Below, piece after piece: positions 57,382-64,000 of a DNA stretch of 64,000 bases (positions are counted from its first letter, which is position 1; every line of letters starts with the position of its first letter). Both the position numbers and the translations under genes were made by a program. The notes below the pieces were generated by a model. That model was not told the DNA's origin. It saw only the letters and a list, made by a program, of their open reading frames with translations, and searched no databases. The DNA is from Bacteroidales bacterium (GTDB lineage Bacteria > Bacteroidota > Bacteroidia > Bacteroidales > JAQUTK01). The DNA lies in assembly GCA_028709785.1 (NCBI GenBank), contig JAQUTK010000011.1, positions 33,658 through 97,657 on the forward strand. Direction: 5' to 3'.

Positions 57382-59058
57382 ATGAAAGAGACAAAATATA
57401 GATGGTTCAAGAGTCTGATGTTTTTATGCTCAGCTCTTTTGTGTGGAACCAATGTCCTCGCACAAAAGAAATATGTGTCAGAGGTCTGGGTATCTGATCA
57501 GGGTGATGGAACTTATATCAATCCGATACTTCATGCTGACTATTCAGATCCTGATATCTGTGCTGTTGGGGGTGATTTTTATATGACAGCTTCCAGCTTT
57601 AATTGTGTACCCGGTCTTCCCATTCTTCATTCTAAAGATCTGGTAAACTGGAGACTAATTAATCATGCTTTGAAAATACAGCTTCCTAAGGAATATTTCA
57701 ATGCACCCCGACATGGAAAAGGTGTTTGGGCTCCTTCTATTCGTTACTACAAGAACGAGTTTTATATTTTTTGGGGAGATCCGGACTTTGGCATTTACAG
57801 AATCAAAGCAAAAGATCCTGCCGGTGATTGGAGCGAACCATTACTTGTTAAACCGGGCAAAGGGATGATTGATGTTACCCCTCTGTGGGATGAGGATGGG
57901 AGAGTCTATATAGTCAATGCATGGGCTGGCAGTCGAAGTGGAATCAATAGCATATTAACTGTTACAGAACTGGATCAAAAGTGCGAAAGAGCAATCTCTG
58001 ATCCCGTGATGGTTTTTGACGGAAATGCAACGCAAGACCATACGGTTGAGGGACCCAAGTTCTACAAACGAAAGGGCTATTATTATATTATGGCTCCTGC
58101 CGGAGGTGTCGAACAGGGATGGCAACTTGCCATGCGCTCGAAAGATATCTATGGTCCGTATGAAGTAAAGAAAGTGATGGCTCAGGGAAATACGAATATC
58201 AATGGTCCGCATCAGGGCGGCTTGGTAGAGACTCAGACAGGAGAGTCCTGGTTTATTAACTTTCAGGATAAAATGATGTACGGACGAGTCATACATCTCA
58301 ATCCGGTAAAGTGGATAAATGATTGGCCTGTGATTGGAACGGATAAAGACGGTGATGGGTGCGGTGAACCGGTGAGCAGATATAAAAAGCCTAATGTAGG
58401 AGCCGTATATCCTATTGAGACACCTATTGAAAGTGATGAGTTTGATACCCGCCAACTTGGTTTGCAATGGCAGTGGCATGCAAACTATCAGGATAATTTT
58501 GGTTTCCCGTCACAAATGGGATTTATGAGAATCTATGGTCATACGCTGTCTGATTCGTTTATCAACTTTTGGGAAGTTCCGAACCTCTTACTTCAAAAAT
58601 TCCCGGCAGAAGAGTTTACAGCTACGACTAAGTTGAAGGTCTCAACCCTTGAAGAAGGTGAAAAAGCCGGTTTGATTGTGATGGGGTGGGACTATTGTTA
58701 TCTGGCTTTGGAGAAGAAAGGCGATCAATTTGTTTTGCAACAGACCCTATGTAAAGATGCTGAGCAAATGAATCCCGAACAGACGATTATACTAGAATCA
58801 TTTCCAGCAAAACCGGAGAATGACATCGGACCATCTATATTTTCTCGTACAATTTTCATGCGCTTAACTGTTAATCAAGGAGGAAGATGTATCTTTGCCT
58901 TCAGTAACGACGGAAAGACGTTCACTCAGGTTGGTCAGCCTTTTCAGGCGCGCCAAGGCAAATGGATCGGGGCAAAAACAGGATTGTTTGCAACGAATCC
59001 TAGTGGCACGTCAAAACGTGGTTGGGTAGATGTGGATTGGTTCCGTATAACAAAATAA
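57382..59058 (+). CDS. GH43 family glycoside hydrolase
   Basis: 558 residues with a signal peptide ending NVLAQ. A five-blade propeller follows with the GH43 residues: Asp56 in DYSDPDIC (base), Asp164 in GMIDVTPLWDEDG (pKa modulator) and Glu223 in VEGPKFY (acid). Other blades include KGVWAPSIRYY and VEQGWQLAMRSKDIYGPYE. The C-terminal about 200 residues are a beta sandwich (QLGLQWQWHANYQDN ... FAFSNDGKTFTQVG), as in xylosidase/arabinofuranosidase subfamilies. It removes arabinose or xylose-type side groups. It begins 84 bases after GH97. Confidence 0.87.
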   Translation: MKETKYRWFKSLMFLCSALLCGTNVLAQKKYVSEVWVSDQGDGTYINPILHADYSDPDICAVGGDFYMTASSFNCVPGLPILHSKDLVNWRLINHALKIQLPKEYFNAPRHGKGVWAPSIRYYKNEFYIFWGDPDFGIYRIKAKDPAGDWSEPLLVKPGKGMIDVTPLWDEDGRVYIVNAWAGSRSGINSILTVTELDQKCERAISDPVMVFDGNATQDHTVEGPKFYKRKGYYYIMAPAGGVEQGWQLAMRSKDIYGPYEVKKVMAQGNTNINGPHQGGLVETQTGESWFINFQDKMMYGRVIHLNPVKWINDWPVIGTDKDGDGCGEPVSRYKKPNVGAVYPIETPIESDEFDTRQLGLQWQWHANYQDNFGFPSQMGFMRIYGHTLSDSFINFWEVPNLLLQKFPAEEFTATTKLKVSTLEEGEKAGLIVMGWDYCYLALEKKGDQFVLQQTLCKDAEQMNPEQTIILESFPAKPENDIGPSIFSRTIFMRLTVNQGGRCIFAFSNDGKTFTQVGQPFQARQGKWIGAKTGLFATNPSGTSKRGWVDVDWFRITK

Positions 59059-59085
59059 AATCTTAATTCTAATTAGTTGAGCAAA

Positions 59086-60252
59086 ATGAAAAATGAAAAT
59101 GCAATGATGAAAGCACTTCCGGTGTTATTCGGTTTTTTTGTAATGGGCTTTTGTGATATCGTAGGTATCTCCTCCGATTATGTGAAAGAAGCATTTAACT
59201 GGTCTGACACGATGACCGGATTTGTTCCTTCGATGGTATTTATCTGGTTCCTTTTTCTGGGTATTCCTATTGGTGTAAAAATGAACAAATGGGGCCGTAA
59301 GAATACGGTGCTACTCAGTATGGTGGTTACAGTTGTCGGAATGGTTATTCCATTAGCCTTTTACAGCAGTGTGACTTGTATGCTGGCTTTTGCCTTGCTC
59401 GGTATTGGTAATGCAATCCTTCAGGTCTCATTGAATCCGTTGCTGAATAATGTGATTACGAATAAGAAATTATTGACAAGTAGTCTGACCGGTGGACAGG
59501 TAGTAAAAGCTGTTTCTTCGTTAGTTGGTCCTTCCATTGTTGTCTTTTCTGTTAATTACTTTGGAGCGGAAAAGTGGTATTATTTCTTCCCAATATTTGG
59601 CACAATCACAATCCTCTCTGCTTTATGGCTTTTCTTTACGCCGATACAGCGGGAAGAACAGGAAAAAACAGAATCCGGCTCTGCGATGAGTGAAACGTTT
59701 GCTCTGTTGAAAGATAACACGATTCTACTGTTGTTCTTAGGAATATTCTTTGTGGTAGGAGTTGATGTGGCAACTAATTTTATCAGTTCAAAAATATTGA
59801 TTTCGCGTTTTGATTGGTCAAAAGAGGCTGCTTCCATAGCTCCTCAGGTCTATTTCTTTAGTCGTACGGTGGGTGCTTTACTTGGCGCATTTCTGATGAC
59901 AAAGATTGCTGCGATGAAATATTTCAAAGTAAATATCATGGCTTGTATTGCTGCCGTGTTAGTTCTGGCTTTTATTGAAATCGAAACAGTCAATCTTGTT
60001 TGCATCGGTGCCATCGGTTTCCTTGCATCCTGTATTTTTCCGATTATCTATTCAATGGCAGTTCAGGCTCGTCCGGAAAAAGCAAATCAGATTTCCGGAT
60101 TGATGATTACTGCTGTAGCCGGTGGAGGTGCTGTGACTCCCGCTATCGGACTCGCAACTGATACCGTTGGTATTATCGGTGGTGTTTTTGTTATTCTTGT
60201 TTGTGTATTGTATCTGACATATTGTGCTTTTGGCGTGAAGATCGCAAAGTAA
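59086..60252 (+). CDS. MFS sugar transporter (FucP-like)
   Basis: 388 residues from the ATG at 59086; the TTG at 59077 is the alternative. Twelve hydrophobic segments are visible (VLFGFFVMGFCDIVG, NTVLLSMVVTVVGMVIPLAF, NTILLLFLGIFFVVGVDVATNF and others), with the family motif WGRKNTV after helix two. It is the inner-membrane importer for a monosaccharide released by the cluster, such as a hexose or hexuronate. It is 27 bases after GH43 and 7 before GH88, so co-transcribed. Confidence 0.85.
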   Translation: MKNENAMMKALPVLFGFFVMGFCDIVGISSDYVKEAFNWSDTMTGFVPSMVFIWFLFLGIPIGVKMNKWGRKNTVLLSMVVTVVGMVIPLAFYSSVTCMLAFALLGIGNAILQVSLNPLLNNVITNKKLLTSSLTGGQVVKAVSSLVGPSIVVFSVNYFGAEKWYYFFPIFGTITILSALWLFFTPIQREEQEKTESGSAMSETFALLKDNTILLLFLGIFFVVGVDVATNFISSKILISRFDWSKEAASIAPQVYFFSRTVGALLGAFLMTKIAAMKYFKVNIMACIAAVLVLAFIEIETVNLVCIGAIGFLASCIFPIIYSMAVQARPEKANQISGLMITAVAGGGAVTPAIGLATDTVGIIGGVFVILVCVLYLTYCAFGVKIAK

Positions 60253-60259
60253 ACTATTT

Positions 60260-61477
60260 ATGAAGAAACTCGTTTTAAGTATTTTCCTGGTTCCTTTTTT
60301 GGCTTGTTCTTCCGGACGTATGGATTTGGCAGAAGTAAATGATGCACTAAATTATTGTGCTTCGCAAACCAAACGTACATTGACTGATCTCAAGAGTGAT
60401 TCGGCTATTGATTATACGCTCATGCCGCGCAATATCATGGACAGTCTGTCGCATTGGAGTCTCCGGAAAGCAACAAAAGAGGAATGGACCGCAGGCTTTT
60501 GGCCGGGTATCTTGTGGTATGATTATGCATACACGAAAGACCCGGTAATAAAAGCTGAGGCGGAAAAGTTTACTGCTTCACTCGGGTTTCTGGCAAATAT
60601 ACCTGCGTATGATCATGATCTTGGTTTCTTAGTATTCTGTAGCTATGGCAATGGCTATCGCTTTACTCAAAATCCGGCTTACAAAGAAATCATACTTAAG
60701 ACCGCTGACACACTTGCGACTCTTTATAATCCGAGAGTAGGCACACTGCTTTCATGGCCCCGTGAAGTCAAAAACAGAAACTGGCCTCACAATACCATTA
60801 TGGATAATATGATCAATCTTGAGATGCTCTTTTGGGCTTCCAAGAATGGTGGAAGTCGTGCCCTTTATGACATCGCTGTCTCACATGCGGACAAAACCAT
60901 GCAATGTCAGTTCCGTCCGGATTTCACTTCCTATCATGTGGCTGTGTATGATACACTAACCGGTAATCTTCTCAAAGCAGTGACTCATCAGGGATATTCC
61001 GATGAATCAATGTGGGCAAGAGGACAATCATGGGCAATCTATGGATTCACAGTATGCTATAGGGAAACTAAAAACCCGAAGTATCTTCGTTTTGTGCAAA
61101 ATGTGGCAGATGTTTATTTGAGAAACCTGCCGGATGATGCGATTCCCTATTGGGATTTCAACGATCCGGCTATTCCGAATGCTCCTCGTGATGCCTCTGC
61201 CGCTTGTGTTACTGCATCTGCTTTATTGGAGTTATCCACCTTGACAGATAATGCAAAGAAAGGGACTGAGTATCGCGAGGCAGCAGAAAAGATGCTTGCT
61301 TCTCTGAGCTCGGACGCGTATCAAAGTAGAAAAAGTAAACCTTCATTCTTATTGCATTCAACCGGGCACTGGCCCAATCATTCGGAGATAGATGCTTCAA
61401 TCATTTATGCTGATTATTATTACATTGAGGCATTATTCCGTTTGAAACAATTAGAAGAAACTGAAGCTGTGAAGTAA
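60260..61477 (+). CDS. GH88 unsaturated glucuronyl hydrolase (lipoprotein)
   Basis: 405 residues with a lipoprotein signal (LVPFLACSSG, Cys at 16). The (alpha/alpha)6 fold has the two catalytic Asp in AYDHDLGF (D120) and TIMDNMINLEM (D182), 62 residues apart, as in known unsaturated glucuronyl hydrolases. It removes 4,5-unsaturated uronic acids from lyase products. Its presence implies a lyase step, though no lyase is in the window. It ends the operon at the terminator at 61521. Confidence 0.87.
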   Translation: MKKLVLSIFLVPFLACSSGRMDLAEVNDALNYCASQTKRTLTDLKSDSAIDYTLMPRNIMDSLSHWSLRKATKEEWTAGFWPGILWYDYAYTKDPVIKAEAEKFTASLGFLANIPAYDHDLGFLVFCSYGNGYRFTQNPAYKEIILKTADTLATLYNPRVGTLLSWPREVKNRNWPHNTIMDNMINLEMLFWASKNGGSRALYDIAVSHADKTMQCQFRPDFTSYHVAVYDTLTGNLLKAVTHQGYSDESMWARGQSWAIYGFTVCYRETKNPKYLRFVQNVADVYLRNLPDDAIPYWDFNDPAIPNAPRDASAACVTASALLELSTLTDNAKKGTEYREAAEKMLASLSSDAYQSRKSKPSFLLHSTGHWPNHSEIDASIIYADYYYIEALFRLKQLEETEAVK

Positions 61478-61520
61478 TAAGATTATGGAATAAATAGTAT
61501 TCCTTTACCAATACAAAAAA

Positions 61521-61552
61521 ACGGCTCCCTTAAAAGGAGAGCCGGTTTTTTA
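61521..61552. terminator. Bidirectional terminator between GH88 and the M16 protease
   Basis: CGGCTC (61522-61527) pairs with GAGCCG (61539-61544), plus CCTT/AAGG inside with one bulge, followed by TTTTTT on the plus strand and by a T run on the minus strand (A run before 61521). It serves both convergent genes. Confidence 0.85.
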
Positions 61553-61589
61553 TTGTTAGAAAGACAAGAGCCTTAAAATAATCAGGCTT

Positions 61590-62837
61590 CTATTTTGATT
61601 TCTTTTTTGCACGGTAATACAAAGTCGAACAGTTATTGGGGTGGAGGTATTTACGTATGACCCGCTTCACATCCGTATCTGTTATTGCGCGATATTTATC
61701 GATCTCTGAAAAAATGTCTTCAGCCTGGCCGGTCATTTCGGCTCTTGCAATCGCGGAGGCGTTGTTCAAATAACTCATTCGGGAAAAAAGTGTATTCGAT
61801 TCAAAGATATTTTTCACCTTTTCCAATTCATGTTCGGGGATCGGTTCATCCAGCAACTTATTCAATTCTGCAGTGATTAATCGGTCAGACTCTTCCAGAG
61901 ATATTCCGGGAAGAGGTTTACCGGTAAGGTAAAACAGTCCGCAGTCAATATTGCCTGAAATGTATGCATCCACCTCACTGAAAGAGGGAGTTCTCATAAT
62001 CAGTTCCTGTTTCAAACGGGATGACTTACCATTGGCAAGCAGGTCAGAGATCAGATCAAATGTGTAATAGTCGGGATCAAAATAGTCGCAGATATGATAT
62101 CCTTTCACCAAACAATCACTGGGCACGTCTCTTTCAACTTCCAGAAACCGAGGTTCAGTCTGGAGAGGCTCCTTGGGCAGATTGCGCACCGGTACATTGC
62201 GACGTTCAATAGGACCAAACCATTTCTCAGCTAATCGCACGACCTCCTCAAATTCCACATTTCCCACTACTGCAAGAATCGCATTATTGGGCGCATACCA
62301 TTTATAAAAGAATTCCTTTACATCCTCTAATGTTGCATTTTCAATATGAGAAAGTTCTTTACCTATGGCACTCCATTGATAAGGATGGCTTTTATAAGCG
62401 AGAGGTCGGAACAACAGAGAAATATCCCCATAAGGTTCATTCAGGTTGTTCTCCTTAAACTCTTCACAAACCACTTGCTTTTGAACTTTCAATGATTCTT
62501 CCGAAAAAGCTAACTCCAACATCCTGTCTGATTCAAGCCAAAATCCTGTTTCAATATTTTGTGCAGGTACCGTCAGATAAAAGTTTGTAAAATCATTAGA
62601 GGTCCATGCATTGTTATTGCCGCCGGCATTTTCCAAAGGTCCGTCATAATCAGGTATATTGCATGATCCTCCAAACATCAGATGTTCGAAGAGATGTGCA
62701 AAACCTGTCTTGTCCGGATCTTCGTCTTTTGCTCCAACCTGATAAAGAATGTTTAAGGCAACCATTTGTGTACTGGTGTCTTTGGTGTGAAGGATACGAA
62801 GTCCGTTGGCAAGTGTGTGTTTTTGTATTGCGAACAT
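61590..62837 (-). CDS. M16-family zinc protease
   Basis: 415 residues, the single-half bacterial M16B size. The inverted zinc motif HLFEHLMFGG is present with a downstream Glu segment (EEFKENNLNEPYGD). N- and C-terminal beta/alpha repeats such as KKWYAPNNAILAVVGNVEF and KYLHPNNCSTLYYRAKKK are typical. There is no signal peptide, so it is probably cytoplasmic, or the partner of a second half encoded elsewhere. It starts 3 bases after the cyclophilin gene, so they form an operon. Confidence 0.9.
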   Translation of the reverse strand: MFAIQKHTLANGLRILHTKDTSTQMVALNILYQVGAKDEDPDKTGFAHLFEHLMFGGSCNIPDYDGPLENAGGNNNAWTSNDFTNFYLTVPAQNIETGFWLESDRMLELAFSEESLKVQKQVVCEEFKENNLNEPYGDISLLFRPLAYKSHPYQWSAIGKELSHIENATLEDVKEFFYKWYAPNNAILAVVGNVEFEEVVRLAEKWFGPIERRNVPVRNLPKEPLQTEPRFLEVERDVPSDCLVKGYHICDYFDPDYYTFDLISDLLANGKSSRLKQELIMRTPSFSEVDAYISGNIDCGLFYLTGKPLPGISLEESDRLITAELNKLLDEPIPEHELEKVKNIFESNTLFSRMSYLNNASAIARAEMTGQAEDIFSEIDKYRAITDTDVKRVIRKYLHPNNCSTLYYRAKKKSK

Positions 62838-62840
62838 ATA

Positions 62841-63671
62841 TTACTTGAGGATTGATATTTTGATGATACGAATATCTTTCACTGGACGATCAAATTCACT
62901 TGTTGCGACCTGTTGAATTTTATCCACAACATCGAGACCCTCAATGATTTCTCCAAACACAGTATAGTTTCCATCCAGATGTGGAGATCCACCAACGGAA
63001 CAGTAGGCCTGTTTTTGCTCAGGGGTTATTTCAAACGGATATTTTTTTAGCTCCTTCTCTGTGAGACCAATCAGAGAATCTTGCAACGCTTTTATGGCTG
63101 TTGTATCGTTGGCGACACTCAGTTTTACAAACTGGTCTTTATTTGCACGTACATATTTTCCGAAAACCTCTTCGTGTTTTTGTTTCATACGGGTCATCAC
63201 TAACACATCGAGCGTATAATCATTTTGCATTGATCCTGAAACAATGTAAAACTGTGATCCGGAAGAACTCTTATCAGGATTAACATCGTCTCCTTGTCGG
63301 GCAGCACAAAGTGCCCCTTTCTTATGAAAGTGCTTTGGAAAAACAATCTCAGCAGGGATCGTATAACCGGGACCACCATCGCCCAACCGTGCTCCTTCTT
63401 TGGCATCCTTACTTTGAGGGTCACCGGTCTGTATCATGAAATCCTTGATAACACGATGAAATAATTGTCCGTCGTAATACCCTTTCTTGACCAGTTTAAT
63501 TATATTGTCACGATGTTGAGGAGTGTCATCATAGAGCATTGCCTTCATATTTCCGAGATCAGTTTCAATCAGCAATTTCGTATTTTCGTTTGAACCGCTC
63601 TCTTGTTTTCCCTGACAGGAGGACATTGATATGCAAATAGCAGTCAAACAAGCAAATAAAATCATTCTCAT
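62841..63671 (-). CDS. Cyclophilin-type peptidyl-prolyl isomerase (lipoprotein)
   Basis: 276 residues with a lipoprotein signal (LTAICISMSSCQG, Cys at 19). The cyclophilin fold shows FHRVIKDFMIQTGDP, SSGSQFYIV and NYTVFGEIIEGLDVVDKI. A long insert (KQKHEEVFGKYVRANKDQF ... LTEKELKKYPFEITPEQK) is Lys/Glu-rich and not found in short cyclophilins. It assists folding in the periplasm. It lies directly upstream of the M16 protease with a 3-base gap. Confidence 0.9.
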   Translation of the reverse strand: MRMILFACLTAICISMSSCQGKQESGSNENTKLLIETDLGNMKAMLYDDTPQHRDNIIKLVKKGYYDGQLFHRVIKDFMIQTGDPQSKDAKEGARLGDGGPGYTIPAEIVFPKHFHKKGALCAARQGDDVNPDKSSSGSQFYIVSGSMQNDYTLDVLVMTRMKQKHEEVFGKYVRANKDQFVKLSVANDTTAIKALQDSLIGLTEKELKKYPFEITPEQKQAYCSVGGSPHLDGNYTVFGEIIEGLDVVDKIQQVATSEFDRPVKDIRIIKISILK

Positions 63672-63693
63672 ACTCTTTTTGGTTTAATTTTTG

Positions 63694-63701
63694 CAAAAGT
63701 A
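63694..63701 (-). promoter_or_regulatory. -7 box of the cyclophilin-M16 operon
   Basis: Minus strand TACTTTTG, a TAnnTTTG match 22 bases before the ATG at 63671. Confidence 0.5.
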
Positions 63702-63780
63702 ATAAATCCGTCCCGATTAACTGCATCTATTGATTGGGAAATGTTTTTTGCGAATGAATGCATGCTATCGGTTTTTTTTG

Positions 63781-63788
63781 TAATTTTG
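63781..63788 (+). promoter_or_regulatory. -7 box of the nucleotidyltransferase gene
   Basis: TAATTTTG, a TAnnTTTG match, 43 bases before the ATG at 63832. Confidence 0.45.
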
Positions 63789-63831
63789 CCGCACTTTCAG
63801 TTTTTAATAACATACATATATCTAGAAACGT

Positions 63832-64000
63832 ATGAAACCTACATTATTTGTATTAGCAGCCGGAATGGGTAGCCGCTACGGTGGCTTGAAACAATTAGAC
63901 GGATTGGGCCCAAATGGAGAGACAATTATGGATTATTCCATTTATGATGCGATCCGTGGAGGATTTGGTAAAGTTGTATTTGTAATACGTCATACCTTTG
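63832..64000 (+). CDS. Sugar-phosphate nucleotidyltransferase, 5' part (runs off window)
   Basis: 56 codons from the ATG at 63832. The N terminus PTLFVLAAGMGSRYGGLKQLDGLGP is the G-x-G-x-R nucleotide-binding signature of the NTP-transferase family (glucose-1-phosphate thymidylyl/uridylyl-like). The rest lies outside the window, so the substrate and whether a kinase or synthase follows cannot be seen. Confidence 0.8.
   Translation, partial: MKPTLFVLAAGMGSRYGGLKQLDGLGPNGETIMDYSIYDAIRGGFGKVVFVIRHTF

Noticed and set aside
53416..61477. Classical polysaccharide utilization locus
   Set aside because: No SusC/SusD pair or surface glycan-binding lipoprotein is present within the window, so I describe it as a glycosidase operon.

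Overview
The window comes from a Bacteroidales chromosome, most likely Parabacteroides (Tannerellaceae) or a close relative. The evidence is the TAnnTTTG -7 promoter boxes in front of many genes, few strong Shine-Dalgarno sites, moderate G+C, a type IX secretion C-terminal sorting domain, a BT_3928-type membrane protein beside tpiA, a propeller-AraC sensor, and polysaccharide-degrading operons. The genus is an inference; the order is well supported.

Layout. 1-14.7 kb is core genome: the end of an M64 peptidase, then on the minus strand folE, a SPOR protein, tpiA, a DoxX/MauE-like membrane protein, a duplicated DUF1599 protein, malic enzyme-phosphotransacetylase (maeB), and the operon pyrG-yidC-lepA-small membrane protein; a DUF3078 outer-membrane protein and tRNA-Arg(CCG) follow. 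15-25 kb is accessory: a secreted pair (a small type IX-sorted protein and a DUF1566 protein), a phage-like replication module (HU-like protein, DUF4373 protein, primase-helicase) without integrase or capsid genes, two tandem copies of a beta-propeller lipoprotein gene, and an AbiEi/AbiEii toxin-antitoxin pair with a palindromic operator and flanking hairpin repeats. 25-38 kb is mostly core again: fadD, rplY-pth-S4 protein, tRNA-Lys(CTT), NamZ-like muramidase, HD phosphohydrolase, lptD, ung, asnA, dnaK.

38-61.5 kb is a carbohydrate-sensing and degrading region. On the minus strand a GH2 enzyme and two paralogous sensor kinases overlap by four bases at each junction, so they form one translationally coupled operon. 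A calcium P-type ATPase lies between. On the plus strand is a membrane-spanning regulator (propeller, Y_Y_Y and AraC domains, no kinase), then an ECF sigma factor leading an operon of GH28, GH97, GH43, an MFS sugar transporter and a GH88 unsaturated glucuronyl hydrolase. No SusC/SusD pair is present, so this locus probably takes up small oligosaccharides or sugars released by other systems. The window ends with an M16 protease, a cyclophilin lipoprotein and the start of a nucleotidyltransferase.

The least explained items are the coupled pair of sensor kinases with periplasmic-binding-protein-like sensors, the AbiE cassette between double-hairpin repeats, the orphan replication module with 10-bp repeats in front of it, and a 22-bp-phased CGTTTCA repeat array sharing a palindrome with a site 27 kb away.
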